From Euwallacea fornicatus (Eukaryota; Arthropoda; Insecta; Coleoptera; Curculionidae): 64,000 bases of DNA. Both the position numbers and the translations under genes were made by a program. The stretch's first letter is position 1; every line of letters begins with the position of its first letter. The notes below the pieces were generated by a model, which made no database searches, was not told where the DNA came from, and saw only the letters and a list, made by a program, of their open reading frames with translations. Where the stretch lies: contig NW_027096013.1 of assembly GCF_040115645.1 (NCBI RefSeq), positions 806,001-870,000 on the forward strand, given 5' to 3'. This document shows positions 14,801 through 29,010 of the stretch, in pieces.

Positions 14801-15930
14801 AATTTGGTCCTCATTTGCCGAAGTTATCGAGCTTCGAAGTTTGAAAAGTCTCAAAACTTGTGTGTTTGAACACGTAAAGTACTATTTTTCTTGCAAATTC
14901 AACAAGATTCAATAATGATGTGTCGTGGCATCTTCAAAATCTCGTCGAGCTGATTAATTTGGCACTTTGTTTAACAAATTTGGTCCTCATTTGCCGAAGT
15001 TATCGAGCTTCAAAGTTTGAAAAGTCAAAAAAGTTGTTTGTTTGATCACCTAAAGTACTATTTCTCTTGGAAATCCAACAAGATGCAATCATGATTTGTT
15101 GTGGCATCTTCAAAATCTCGTCGAGCTGATTAATTTGACACTTTGTTTAACAAATTTGGTCCTCATTTGCCGAAGTTATCGAGCTTCAAAGTTTGAAATG
15201 ACTCAAAAGTTCTGTGTTTGAGCACGTAAAGTACTATTTTTCTTGCAAATTCAACAAGATTCAATAATGATGTGTTGTGGCATCTTCAAAATTTCGTCGA
15301 GCTGATTAATTTGGCACTTTGTTTAACAAATTTGGTCCTCATTTGCCGAAGTTATCGAGCTTCAAAATTTGAAAAGTCTCAAAAGATGTGTGTTTGAGCA
15401 CACAAAGTACTATTTTCCTTGGAAATGCTACAAGATGCAATCATGATGTGGTGTGACATCTTAAAGATCTCGTCGAGCTGATGAATTTGCCACTTTGTTT
15501 AACAAATTTGGTCCTCATTTGCCGAAGTTATCGAGCTTCGAAGTTTGAAAAGTCTCAAAACTTGTGTGTTTGAACACGTAAAGTACTATTTTTCTTGCAA
15601 ATTCAACAAGATTCAATAATGATGTGGTGTGACATCTTAAAGATCTCGTCGAGCTGATGAATTTGCCACTTTGGTTAACAAATTTGGTCCTCATTTGCCG
15701 AAGTTATCGAGCTTCAAAGTTTGAAATGTCTCAAAAGTTCTGTGTTTGAGCACGTAAAGTACTATTTTTCTTGGAAATTCAACAAGATGCAATCATGATT
15801 TGTTGTGACATCTTAAAGATCTCTTCAAGCTGATTAATTTGACACTTTGTTTAACAAATTTGGTCCTCATTTGCCGAAGTTATCGAGCTTCAAAATTTGA
15901 AAAGTCTCAAAAGATGTGTGTTTGAGCACG
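11862..15930. repeat. 13-mer higher-order repeat, two tandem copies (~2287 bp)
   Basis: Rare variants recur exactly 2287 bp apart (13 x 176 minus the 1-bp deletion variant): ATGTGTCGTGG at 12631 and 14918, GATCTCTTCAAGC at 13531 and 15818, and GCGCGTAAAG at 11880 and 14167. The two copies diverge near 15930, where one has GAGCACACAAAG and the other GAGCACGTAAAG. Block edges are approximate. Confidence 0.85.
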
Positions 15931-18900
15931 TAAAGTACTATTTTTCTTGCAAATTCAACAAGATTCAATAATGATGTGTTGTGGCATCTTCAAAATCTCG
16001 TCGAGCTGATTAATTTGGCACTTTGTTTAACAAATTTGGTCCTCATTTGCCGAAGTTATCGAGCTTTAAAGTTTGAAAAGTCAAAAAAGTTGTTTGTTTG
16101 ATCACCTAAAGTACTATTTCTCGTGGAAATCCAACAAGATGCAATCATGATTTGTTGGGGCATCTTCAAAATCTCGTCGAGCTGATTAATTTGGCACTTT
16201 GTTTAACAAATTTGGTCCTCATTTGCCGAAGTTATCGAGCTTCAAAATTTGAAAAGTCAAAAAAGTTGTTTGTTTGATCACCTAAAGTACTATTTCTCGT
16301 GGAAATCCAACAAGATGCAATCATGATTTGTTGTGGCATCTTCAAAATCTCGTCGAGCGATTAATTTGACACTTTGTTTAACAAATTTGGTCCTCATTTG
16401 CCGAAGTTATCGAGCTTCGAAGTTTGAAAAGTCTCAAAACTTGTGTGTTTGAACACGTAAAGTACTATTTTTCTTGCAAATTCAACAAGATTCAATAATG
16501 ATGTGTTGTGGCATCTTCAAAATCTCGTCGAGCTGATTAATTTGGCACTTTGTTTAACAAATTTGGTCCTCATTTGCCGAAGTTATCGAGCTTCAAAATT
16601 TGAAAAGTCTCAAAAGATGTGTGTTTGAGCACACAAAGTACTATTTTCCTTGGAAATGCTACAAGATGCAATCATGATGTGGTGTGACATCTTAAAGATC
16701 TCGTCGAGCTGATGAATTTGCCACTTTGTTTAACAAATTTGGTCCTCATTTGCCGAAGTTATCGAGCTTCGAAGTTTGAAAAGTCTCAAAACTTGTGTGT
16801 TTGAACACGTAAAGTACTATTTTTCTTGCAAATTCAACAAGATTCAATAATGATGTGTTGTGGCATCTTCAAAATCTCGTCGAGCTGATTAATTTGGCAC
16901 TTTGTTTAACAAATTTGGTCCTCATTTGCCGAAGTTATCGAGCTTCAAAGTTTGAAAAGTCAAAAAAGTTGTTTGTTTGATCACCTAAAGTACTATTTCT
17001 CTTGGAAATCCAACAAGATGCAATCATGATTTGTTGTGGCATCTTCAAAATCTCGTCGAGCTGATTAATTTGACACTTTGTTTAACAAATTTGGTCCTCA
17101 TTTGCCGAAGTTATCGAGCTTCAAAGTTTGAAATGACTCAAAAGTTCTGTGTTTGAGCACGTAAAGTACTATTTTTCTTGCAAATTCAACAAGATTCAAT
17201 AATGATGTGTTGTGGCATCTTCAAAATCTCGTCGAGCTGATTAATTTGGCACTTTGTTTAACAAATTTGGTCCTCATTTGCCGAAGTTATCGAGCTTCAA
17301 AATTTGAAAAGTCTCAAAAGATGTGTGTTTGAGCACACAAAGTACTATTTTCCTTGGAAATGCTACAAGATGCAATCATGATGTGGTGTGACATCTTAAA
17401 GATCTCGTCGAGCTGATGAATTTGCCACTTTGTTTAACAAATTTGGTCCTCATTTGCCGAAGTTATCGAGCTTCGAAGTTTGAAAAGTCTCAAAACTTGT
17501 GTGTTTGAACACGTAAAGTACTATTTTTCTTGCAAATTCAACAAGATTCAATAATGATGTGTTGTGGCATCTTCAAAATCTCGTCGAGCTGATTAATTTG
17601 GCACTATGTTTAACAAATTTGGTCCTCATTTGCCAAAGTTATCGAGCTTCAAAGTTTGAAAAGTCACAAAAGTTGTGTGTTTGAGCACATAAAGTATTAT
17701 TTTCCTTGGAAATGCAACAAGATGCAATCATGATGTGGTGTGACATCTTAAAGATCTCGTCGAGCTGATGAATTTGCCACTTTGGTTAACAAATTTGGTC
17801 CTCATTTGCCGAAGTTATCGAGCTTCAAAGTTTGAAATGTCTCAAAAGTTCTGTGTTTGAGCACGTAAAGTACTATTTTTCTTGGAAATTCAACAAGATG
17901 CAATCATGATTTGTTGTGACATCTTAAAGATCTCTTCAAGCTGATTAATTTGACACTTTGTTTAACAAATTTGGTCCTCATTTGCCGAAGTTATCGAGCT
18001 TCAAAATTTGAAAAGTCTCAAAAGATGTGTGTTTGAGCACGTAAAGTACTATTTTTCTTGCAAATTCAACAAGATTCAATAATGATGTGTTGTGGCATCT
18101 TCAAAATCTCGTCGAGCTGATTAATTTGGCACTTTGTTTAACAAATTTGGTCCTCATTTGCCGAAGTTATCGAGCTTCGAAGTTTGAAAAGTCTCAAAAC
18201 TTGTGTGTTTGAACACGTAAAGTACTATTTTTCTTGCAAATTCAACAAGATTCAATCATGATGTGTTGTGGCATCTTCAAAATCTCGTCGAGCTGATTAA
18301 TTTGGCACTTTGTTTAACAAATTTGGTCCTCATTTGCCGAAGTTATCAAGCTTCAAAATTTGAAAAGTCTCAAAAGATGTGTGTTTGAGCACGTAAAGTA
18401 CTATTTTCCTTGCAAATTCAACAAGATTCAATAATGATGTGTTGTGGCATCTTCAAAATCTCGTCGAGCTGATTAATTTGGCACTTTGTTTAACAAATTT
18501 GGTCCTCATTTGCCGAAGTTATCGAGCTTCAAAGTTTGAAAAGTCAAAAAAGTTGTTTGTTTGATCACCTAAAGTACTATTTCTCGTGGAAATCCAACAA
18601 GATGCAATCATGATTTGTTGTGGCATCTTCAAAATCTCGTCGAGCGATTAATTTGACACTTTGTTTAACAAATTTGGTCCTCATTTGCCGAAGTTATCGA
18701 GTTTCGAAGTTTGAAAAGTCTCAAAACTTGTGTGTTTGAACACGTAAAGTACTATTTTTCTTGCAAATTCAACAAGATTCAATAATGATGTGTTGTGGCA
18801 TCTTCAAAATCTCGTCGAGCTGATTAGTTTGGCACTTTGTTTAACAAATTTGGTCCTCATTTGCCGAAGTTATCGAGCTTCAAAGTTTGAAAAGTCAAAA

Positions 18901-20869
18901 AAGTTGTTTGTTTGATCACCTAAAGTACTATTTCTCTTGGAAATCCAACAAGATGCAATCATGATTTGTTGTGGCATCTTCAAAATCTCGTCGAGCTGAT
19001 TAATTTGACACTTTGTTTAACAAATTTGGTCCTCATTTGCCGAAGTTATCGAGCTTCAAAGTTTGAAATGACTCAAAAGTTCTGTGTTTGAGCACGTACA
19101 GTACTATTTTTCTTGCAAATTCAACAAGATTCAATAATGATGTGTTGTGGCATCTTCAAAATCTCGTCGAGCTGATTAATTTGGCACTTTGTTTAACAAA
19201 TTTGGTCCTCATTTGCCGAAGTTATCGAGCTTCAAAGTTTGAAAAGTCAAAAAAGTTGTTTGTTTGATCACCTAAAGTACTATTTCTCGTGGAAATCCAA
19301 CAAGATGCAATCATGATTTGTTGTGGCATCTTCAAAATCTCGTCGAGCGATTAATTTGACACTTTGTTTAACAAATTTGGTCCTCATTTGCCGAAGTTAT
19401 CGAGCTTCAAAGTTTGAAAAGTCAAAAAAGTTGTTTGTTTGATCACCTAAAGTACTATTTCTCGTGGAAATCCAACAAGATGCAATCATGATTTGTTGTG
19501 GCATCTTCAAAATCTCGTCGAGCGATTAATTTGACACTTTGTTTAACAAATTTGGTCCTCATTTGCCGAAGTTATCGAGCTTCAAAGTTTGAAAAGTCAA
19601 AAAAGTTGTTTGTTTGATCACCTAAAGTACTATTTCTCGTGGAAATCCAACAAGATGCAATCATGATTTGTTGTGGCATCTTCAAAATCTCGTCGAGCGA
19701 TTAATTTGACACTTTGTTTAACAAATTTGGTCCTCATTTGCCGAAGTTATCGAGCTTCAAAGTTTGAAATGTCTCAAAAGTTCTGTGTTTGAGCACGTAA
19801 AGTACTATTTTTCTTGCAAATTCAACAAGATTCAATAATGATGTGTTGTGGCATCTTCAAAATCTCGTCGAGCTGATTAATTTGGCACTTTGTTTAACAA
19901 ATTTGGTCCTCATTTGCCGAAGTTATCGAGCTTCAAAGTTTGAAAAGTCAAAAAAGTTGTTTGTTTGATCACCTAACGTACTATTTCTCTTGGAAATCCA
20001 ACAAGATGCAATCATGATTTGTTGTGGCATCTTCAAAATCTCGTCGAGCTGATTAATTTGACACTTTGTTTAACAAATTTGGTCCTCATTTGCCGAAGTT
20101 ATCGAGCTTCAAAGTTTGAAATGTCTCAAAAGTTCTGTGTTTGAGCACGTAAAGTACTATTTTTCTTGCAAATTCAACAAGATTCAATAATGATGTGTTG
20201 TGGCATCTTCAAAATCTCGTCGAGCTGATTAATTTGGCACTTTGTTTAACAAATTTGGTCCTCATTTGCCGAAGTTATCGAGCTTCAAAATTTGAAAAGT
20301 CTCAAAAGATGTGTGTTTGAGCACACAAAGTACTATTTTCCTTGGAAATGCTACAAGATGCAATCATGATGTGGTATGACATCTTAAAGATCTCGTCGAG
20401 CTGATGAATTTGCCACTTTGTTTAACAAATTTGGTCCTCATTTACCGATGTTATCGAGCTTCGAAATTTGAAAAGTCACAAAAGTTGTGTGTTTGAGCAC
20501 ATAAAGTATTATTTTCCTTGGAAATGCAACAAGATGCAATCATGATTTGTTGTGGCATCTTCAAAATCTCGTCGAGCTGATTAATTTGACACTTTGTTTA
20601 ACAAATTTGGTCCTCATTTGCCGAAGTTATCGAGCTTCGAAGTTTGAAAAGTCTCAAAACTTGTGTGTTTGAACACGTAAAGTACTATTTTTCTTGCAAA
20701 TTCAACAAGATTCAATAATGATGTGTTGTGGCATCTTCAAAATCTCGTCGAGCTGATTAATTTGGCACTTTGTTTAACAAATTTGGTCCTCATTTGCCAA
20801 AGTTATCGAGCTTCAAAGTTTGAAAAGTCACAAAAGTTGTGTGTTTGAGCACATAAAGTATTATTTTCT

Positions 20870-23800
20870 TTGGAAATGCAACAAGATGCAATCATGATGT
20901 GGTGTGACATCTTAAAGATCTCGACGAGCTGATGAATTTGCCACTTTGTTTAACAAATTTGGTCCTCATTTACCGATGTTATCGAGCTTCGAAATTTGAA
21001 AAGTCACAAAAGTTGTGTGTTTGAGCACATAAAGTATTATTTTCCTTGGAAATGCAACAAGATGCAATCATGATTTGTTGTGGCATCTTCAAAATCTCGT
21101 CGAGCTGATTAATTTGACACTTTGTTTAACAAATTTGGTCCTCATTTGCCGAAGTTATCGAGCTTCAAAGTTTGAAATGTCTCAAAAGTTCTGTGTTTGA
21201 GCACGTAAAGTACTATTTTTCTTGGAAATTCAACAAGATGCAATCATGATTTGTTGTGGCATCTCCAAAATCTCGTCGAGCTGATGAATTTGCCACTTTG
21301 GTTAACAAATTTGGTCCTCATTTGCCGAATCGAGCTTCAAAGTTTGAAATGTCTCAAAAGTTCTGTGTTTGAGCACGTAAAGTACTATTTTTCTTGGAAA
21401 TTCAACAAGATGCAATCATGATTTGTTGTGACATCTTAAAGATCTCTTCGAGCTGATTAATTTGACACTTTGTTTAACAAATTTGGTCCTCATTTGCCGA
21501 AGTTATCGAGCTTCAAAATTTGAAAAGTCTCAAAAGATGTGTGTTTGAGCACGTAAAGTACTCTTTTTCTTGCAAATTCAACAAGATTCAATAATGATGT
21601 GTTGTGGCATCTTCAAAATCTCGTCGAGCTGATTAATTTGGCACTTTGTTTAACAAATTTGGTCCTCATTTGCCGAAGTTATCGAGCTTCAAAGTTTGAA
21701 AAGTCAAAAAAGTTGTTTGTTTGATCACCTAAAGTACTATTTCTCTTGAAAATCCAACAAGATGCAATCATGATTTGTTGTGGCATCTTCAAAATCTCGT
21801 CGAGCTGATTAATTTGATACTTTGTTTAACAAATTTGGTCCTCATTTGCCGAAGTTATCGAGCTTCAAATTTTGAAAAGTCTCAAAAGATGTGTGTTTGA
21901 GCACATAATGTACTATTTTCCTTGGAAATTCAACAAGATGCAATAATGATGTGTTGTGGCATCTTCAAAATCTCGTCGAGCTGATTAATTTGACACTTTG
22001 TTTAACAAATTTGGTCCTCATTTGCCGAAGTTATCGAGCTTCAAAGTTTGAAAAGTCACAAAAGTTGTGAGTTTGAGCACGTAAAGTACTATTTTTCTTG
22101 GAAATTCAACAAGATGCAATCATGATTTGTTGTGGCATCTCCAAAATCTCGTCGAGCTGATGAATTTGCCACTTTGGTTAACAAATTTGGTCCTCATTTG
22201 CCGAAGTTATCGAGCTTCAAAGTTTGAAATGTCTCAAAAGTTCTGTGTTTGAGCACGTAAAGTACTATTTTTCTTGCAAATTCAACAAGATTCAATAATG
22301 ATGTGTTGTGGCATCTTCAAAATCTCGTCGAGCTGATTAATTTGGCACTTTGTTTAACAAATTTGGTCCTCATTTGCCGAAGTTATCGAGCTTCAAAATT
22401 TGAAAAGTCTCAAAAGTTGTGTGTTTGAGCGCGTAAAGTACTATTTTTCTTGCAAATTCAACTAGATTCAATAATGATGTGTTGTGGCATCTTCAAAATC
22501 TCGTCGAGCTGATTACTTTGGCACTTTGTTTAACAAATTTGGTCCTCATTTGCCAAAGTTATCGAGCTTCAAAGTTTGAAAAGTCACAAAAGTTGTGTGT
22601 TTGAGCACATAAAGTATTATTTTCCTTGGAAATGCAACAAGATGCAATCATGATGTGGTGTGACATCTTAAAGATCTCGACGAGCTGATGAATTTGCCAC
22701 TTTGTTTAACAAATTTGGTCCTCATTTACCGATGTTATCGAGTTTCGAAATTTGAAAAGTCACAAAAGTTGTGTGTTTGAGCACATAAAGTATTATTTTC
22801 CTTGGAAATGCAACAAAATGCAATCATGATGTGGTGTGACATCTTAAAGATCTCGACGAGCTGATGAATTTGCCACTTTGTTTAACAAATTTGGTCCTCA
22901 TTTACCGATGTTATCGAGCTTCGAAATTTGAAAAGTCACAAAAGTTGTGTGTTTGAGCACATAAAGTATTATTTTCCTTGGAAATGCAACAAGATGCAAT
23001 CATGATTTGTTGTGGCATCTTCAAAATCTCGTCGAGCTGATTAATTTGACACTTTGTTTAACAAATTTGGTCCTCATTTGCCGAAGTTATCGAGCTTCAA
23101 AGTTTGAAATGTCTCAAAAGTTCTGTGTTTGAGCACGTAAAGTACTATTTTTCTTGGAAATTCAACAAGATGCAATCATGATTTGTTGTGGCATCTCCAA
23201 AATCTCGTCGAGCTGATGAATTTGCCACTTTGGTTAACAAATTTGGTCCTCATTTGCCGAATCGAGCTTCAAAGTTTGAAATGTCTCAAAAGTTCTGTGT
23301 TTGAGCACGTAAAGTACTATTTTTCTTGGAAATTCAACAAGATGCAATCATGATTTGTTGTGACATCTTAAAGATCTCTTCGAGCTGATTAATTTGACAC
23401 TTTGTTTAACAAATTTGGTCCTCATTTGCCGAAGTTATCGAGCTTCAAAATTTGAAAAGTCTCAAAAGATGTGTGTTTGAGCACGTAAAGTACTATTTTT
23501 CTTGCAAATTCAACAAGATTCAATAATGATGTGTTGTGGCATCTTCAAAATCTCGTCGAGCTGATTAATTTGGCACTTTGTTTAACAAATTTGGTCCTCA
23601 TTTGCCGAAGTTATCGAGCTTCAAAGTTTGAAAAGTCAAAAAAGTTGTTTGTTTGATCACCTAAAGTACTATTTCTCTTGAAAATCCAACAAGATGCAAT
23701 CATGATTTGTTGTGGCATCTTCAAAATCTCGTCGAGCTGATTAATTTGATACTTTGTTTAACAAATTTGGTCCTCATTTGCCGAAGTTATCGAGCTTCAA

Positions 23801-25605
23801 ATTTTGAAAAGTCTCAAAAGATGTGTGTTTGAGCACATAATGTACTATTTTCCTTGGAAATTCAACAAGATGCAATAATGATGTGTTGTGGCATCTTCAA
23901 AATCTCGTCGAGCTGATTAATTTGACACTTTGTTTAACAAATTTGGTCCTCATTTGCCGAAGTTATCGAGCTTCAAAGTTTGAAAAGTCACAAAAGTTGT
24001 GAGTTTGAGCACGTAAAGTACTATTTTTCTTGGAAATTCAACAAGATGCAATCATGATTTGTTGTGGCATCTCCAAAATCTCGTCGAGCTGATGAATTTG
24101 CCACTTTGGTTAACAAATTTGGTCCTCATTTGCCGAAGTTATCGAGCTTCAAAGTTTGAAATGTCTCAAAAGTTCTGTGTTTGAGCACGTAAAGTACTAT
24201 TTTTCTTGCAAATTCAACAAGATTCAATAATGATGTGTTGTGGCATCTTCAAAATCTCGTCGAGCTGATTAATTTGGCACTTTGTTTAACAAATTTGGTC
24301 CTCATTTGCCGAAGTTATCGAGCTTCAAAATTTGAAAAGTCTCAAAAGTTGTGTGTTTGAGCGCGTAAAGTACTATTTTTCTTGCAAATTCAACTAGATT
24401 CAATAATGATGTGTTGTGGCATCTTCAAAATCTCGTCGAGCTGATTACTTTGGCACTTTGTTTAACAAATTTGGTCCTCATTTGCCAAAGTTATCGAGCT
24501 TCAAAGTTTGAAAAGTCACAAAAGTTGTGTGTTTGAGCACATAAAGTATTATTTTCCTTGGAAATGCAACAAGATGCAATCATGATGTGGTGTGACATCT
24601 TAAAGATCTCGACGAGCTGATGAATTTGCCACTTTGTTTAACAAATTTGGTCCTCATTTACCGATGTTATCGAGTTTCGAAATTTGAAAAGTCACAAAAG
24701 TTGTGTGTTTGAGCACATAAAGTATTATTTTCCTTGGAAATGCAACAAGATGCAATCATGATGTGGTGTGACATCTTAAAGATCTCGACGAGCTGATGAA
24801 TTTGCCACTTTGTTTAACAAATTTGGTCCTCATTTACCGATGTTATCGAGCTTCGAAATTTGAAAAGTCACAAAAGTTGTGTGTTTGAGCACATAAAGTA
24901 TTATTTTCCTTGGAAATGCAACAAGATGCAATCATGATTTGTTGTGGCATCTTCAAAATCTCGTCGAGCTGATTAATTTGACACTTTGTTTAACAAATTT
25001 GGTCCTCATTTGCCGAAGTTATCGAGCTTCAAAGTTTGAAATGTCTCAAAAGTTCTGTGTTTGAGCACGTAAAGTACTATTTTTCTTGGAAATTCAACAA
25101 GATGCAATCATGATTTGTTGTGGCATCTCCAAAATCTCGTCGAGCTGATGAATTTGCCACTTTGGTTAACAAATTTGGTCCTCATTTGCCGAATCGAGCT
25201 TCAAAGTTTGAAATGTCTCAAAAGTTCTGTGTTTGAGCACGTAAAGTACTATTTTTCTTGGAAATTCAACAAGATGCAATCATGATTTGTTGTGACATCT
25301 TAAAGATCTCTTCGAGCTGATTAATTTGACACTTTGTTTAACAAATTTGGTCCTCATTTGCCGAAGTTATCGAGCTTCAAAATTTGAAAAGTCTCAAAAG
25401 ATGTGTGTTTGAGCACGTAAAGTACTATTTTTCTTGCAAATTCAACAAGATTCAATAATGATGTGTTGTGGCATCTTCAAAATCTCGTCGAGCTGATTAA
25501 TTTGGCACTTTGTTTAACAAATTTGGTCCTCATTTGCCGAAGTTATCGAGCTTCAAAGTTTGAAAAGTCAAAAAAGTTGTTTGTTTGATCACCTAAAGTA
25601 CTATT
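20870..25605. repeat. 11-mer higher-order repeat with 4-bp deletion marker (~1932 bp)
   Basis: A 4-bp deletion in the otherwise constant GCCGAAGTTATCGAGC segment gives GCCGAATCGAGC at 21325, 23257 and 25189, each exactly 1932 bp apart (11 x 176 minus 4). Neighbouring variants (TTTACCGATGTTATCGAG, GATTACTTTGGCAC, GAGCACATAATGTACT) keep the same order in each copy. A further copy of the marker is at 27824, 2635 bp downstream (15 monomers minus 5 bp). Edges are approximate. Confidence 0.88.
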
Positions 25606-28259
25606 TCTCGTGGAAATCCAACAAGATGCAATCATGATTTGTTGTGGCATCTTCAAAATCTCGTCGAGCGATTAATGTGACACTTTGTTTAACAAATTTG
25701 GTCCTCATTTGCCGAAGTTATCGAGCTTCGAAGTTTGAAAAGTCTCAAAACTTGTGTGTTTGAACACGTAAAGTACTATTTTTCTTGCAAATTCAACAAG
25801 ATTCAATAATGATGTGTTGTGGCATCTTCAAAATCTCGTCGAGCTGATTAATTTGGCACTTTGTTTAACAAATTTGGTCCTCATTTGCCAAAGTTATCGA
25901 GCTTCAAAGTTTGAAAAGTCACAAAAGTTGTGTGTTTGAGCACATAAAGTATTATTTTCCTTGGAAATGCAACAAGATGCATTCATGATGTGGTGTGACA
26001 TCTTAAAGATCTCGTCGAGCTGATGAATTTGCCACTTTGGTTAACAAATTTGGTCCTCATTTGCCGAAGTTATCGAGCTTCAAAGTTTGAAAAGTCTCAA
26101 AAGTTGTGTGTTTGAGCGCGTAAAGTACTATTTTTCTTGCAAATTCAACAAGATTCAATAATGATGTGTTGTGGCAACTTCAAAATCTCGTCGAGCTGAT
26201 TAATTTGACACTTTGTTTAACAAATTTGGTCCTCATTTGCCGAGGTTATCAAGCTTCAAAGTTTGAATAGTCTCAAAAGTTGTGAGTTTGAGCACGTAAA
26301 GTACTATTTTTCTTGTAAATTCAACAAGATGCAATCATGATTTGTTGTGACATCTTAAAGATCGCGTCGAGCTGATTAATTTGACACTTTGTTTAACAAA
26401 TTTGGTCCTCATTTGCCGAAGTTATCAAGCTTCAAAATTTGAAAAGTCTCAAAAGATGTGTGTTTGAGCAAGTAAAGTACTATTTTCCTTGCAAATTCAA
26501 CAAGATTCAATAATGATGTGTTGTGGCATCTTCAAAATCTCGTCGAGCTGATTAATTTGGCACTTTGTTTAACAAATTTGGTCCTCATTTGCCGAAGTTA
26601 TCGAGCTTCAAAGTTTGAAAAGTCAAAAAAGTTGTTTGTTTGATCACCTAAAGTACTATTTCTCGTGGAAATCCAACAAGATGCAATCATGATTTGTTGT
26701 GGCATCTTCAAAATCTCGTCGAGCTGATTAATTTGACACTTTGTTTAACAAATTTGGTCCTCATTTGCCGAAGTTATCGAGCTTCAAAGTTTGAAATGTC
26801 TCAAAAGTTCTGTGTTTGAGCACGTAAAGTACTAGTTTTCTTGCAAATTCAACAAGATTCAATAATGATGTGTTGTGGTATCTTCAAAATCTCGTCGAGC
26901 TGATTAATTTGGCACTTTGTTTAACAAATTTGGTCCTCATTTGCCGAAGTTATCGAGCTTCAAAATTTGAAAAGTCTCAAAAGATGTGTGTTTGAGCACA
27001 CAAAGTACTATTTTCCTTGGAAATGCTACAAGATGCAATCATGATGTGGTGTGACATCTTAAAGATCTCGTCGAGCTGATGAATTTGCCACTTTGTTTAA
27101 CAAATTTGGTCCTCATTTGCCGAAGTTATCGAGCTTCGAAGTTTGAAAAGTCTCAAAACTTGTGTGTTTAAACACGTAAAGTACTATTTTTCTTGCAAAT
27201 TCAACAACATTCAATAATGATGTGTTGTGGCATCTTCAAAATCTCTTCGAGCTGATTAATTTGGCACTTTGTTTAACAAATTTGGTCCTCATTTGCCAAA
27301 GTTATCGAGCTTCAAAGTTTGAAAAGTAACAAAAGTTGTGTGTTTGAGCACATAAAGTATTATTTTCCTTGGAAATGCAACAAGATGCAATCATGATGTG
27401 GTGTGACATCTTAAAGATCTCGACGAGCTGATGAATTTGCCACTTTGTTTAACAAATTTGGTCCTCATTTACCGATGTTATCGAGCTTCGAAATTTGAAA
27501 AGTCACAAAATTTGTGTGTTTGAGCACATAAAGTATTATTTTCCTTGGAAATGCAACAAGATGCAATCATGATTTGTTGTGGCATCTTCAAAATCTCGTC
27601 GAGCTGATTAATTTGACACTTTGTTTAACAAATTTGGTCCTCATTTGCCGAAGTTATCGAGCTTCAAAGTTTGAAATGTCTCAAAAGTTCTGTGTTTGAG
27701 CACGTAAAGTACTATTTTTCTTGGAAATTCAACAAGATGTAATCATGATTTGTTGTGGCATCTCCAAAATCTCGTCGAGCTGATGAATTTGCCACTTTGG
27801 TTAACAAATTTGGTCCTCATTTGCCGAATCGAGCTTCAAAGTTTGAAATGTCTCAAAAGTTCTGTGTTTGAGCACGTAAAGTACTATTTTTCTTGGAAAT
27901 TCAACAAGATGCAATCATGATTTGTTGTGACATCTTAAAGATCTCTTCGAGCTGATTAATTTGACACTTTGTTTAACAAATTTGGTCCTCATTTGCCGAA
28001 GTTATCGAGCTTCAAAATTTGAAAAGTCTCAAAAGATGTGTGTTTGAGCACGTAAAGTACTATTTTTCTTGCAAATTCAACAAGATTCAATAATGATGTG
28101 TTGTGGCATCTTCAAAATCTCGTCGAGCTGATTAATTTGGCACTTTGTTTAACAAATTTGGTCCTCATTTGCCGAAGTTATCGAGCTTCAAAGTTTGAAA
28201 AGTCAAAAAAGTTGTTTGTTTGATCACCTAAAGTACTATTTCTCTTGGAAATCCAACAA

Positions 28260-28265
28260 GATGCA
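28260..28265. repeat. Target-site duplication, left copy (GATGCA)
   Basis: GATGCA directly precedes the first TIR base and matches 45029-45034 directly after the last TIR base. Six base pairs is the known target-site duplication length for Mavericks/Polintons. GATGCA is part of the regular satellite monomer (CAAGATGCAATCATGAT), and the monomer is made whole when the element and one copy are removed. Confidence 0.97.
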
Positions 28266-28438
28266 AGTAGTTGAGCTAGGGGGGTTACAGATCAAATGTG
28301 CCGTTTTCGCACATCCGCTAACGTTATTTTTGCTCCGTTAACGTTATATTTGTCGTTCCGTTAAATTAACGTATGGGGAAAATGGGGGAGTTTTCGCGCC
28401 GTTAACGTTATTTTAGTGGTTTATTGATTTAGCGGTGT

Positions 28439-29010
28439 ATTGCGAAAACTGTATTTGTCGTTACGACAAAATTAACATGGAGTCTTATGGGAAAAACTTT
28501 GTCGTTACGCTAAAGTTGACGTTAAACGTATCTCCATCTCTCTCCTGTAACGTTATTTTTGTCGTTCCTTTATTTATTTCTTGAAAGGTGCACTGCGAAA
28601 ACTATTGGTTGTTTTTATAGAGTTTTCGCACCGTTAACGTTATTTTAGTGATTTATTGATTTAGTGGTGCATTACGAAAACTGTATTTGTCTTTACGACA
28701 AAATTAACATGGAGTCTTATGGGAAAAACTTTGTCGTTACGTTAAAGTTGACGTTAAGCGTATCTCCATCTCTCTCGTGTAACGTTATTTTTGTCGTTCC
28801 GTTATTTCATTCTTTAAAGGTACATTGCGAAAACTGTTGGTTGTTTTTAGAGTTTTCGCACCGTGAACGTTATTTGTGTTATTAGGTGATTAGGTGGTGA
28901 ATTGCGGAAACTGTGTTTGTCGTTACGACAAAATTAACATGGAGTCTTATGGCAAAAGGTATGTCGTTACGTCAAGGAAGTTACGTTACCATCTCTCCCT
29001 GTGGAGTGGG
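28439..29010 (+). repeat. Subterminal ~230-bp tandem repeats inside left TIR
   Basis: Three copies are anchored by a CGAAAACT-like block and AACATGGAGTCTTATGG. The ATGG of that block falls at 28477, 28709 and 28939, so spacing is 232 and 230 bp. Copy three is shorter and more diverged (CGGAAACTGTGTTTG). Each copy contains the near-palindrome TTTGTCGTTACGACAAA or a one-base variant of it. The same set is mirrored in the right TIR at about 44284-44855. Such subterminal repeats may be binding sites for integrase or replication proteins, which is inference. Confidence 0.85.

Larger units (their letters stand above)
1..28265. repeat. ~176-bp satellite array, left arm
   Basis: About 160 head-to-tail monomers of a 176-bp AT-rich satellite fill the whole stretch with no gene or other insertion seen. 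Landmarks in each monomer include TTTGGTCCTCATTTGCCGAA, TTATCGAGCTTCAAA, GAGCACGTAAAGTACT and CAAGATGCAATCATGAT. Two main monomer flavours mix: one with 'TTCAAAATCTCGTCGAGCTGATTAATTTG' character (joins with GATTAATTTGRCAC) and one with TTAAAGATCTCGTCGAGCTG joined to GATGAATTTGCCAC. Indels are rare: a 1-bp deletion (GAGCGATTAA) and a 4-bp deletion (GCCGAATCGAGC) recur as lineage markers. The length is near nucleosomal repeat length, which is common for pericentromeric or centromeric satellites, but location in the chromosome cannot be told from this window. Confidence 0.97.

Noticed and set aside
1..28265. CRISPR-like array of repeats and spacers
   Set aside because: The ~176-bp units are contiguous and similar along their whole length, with no unique spacers; this is satellite DNA.
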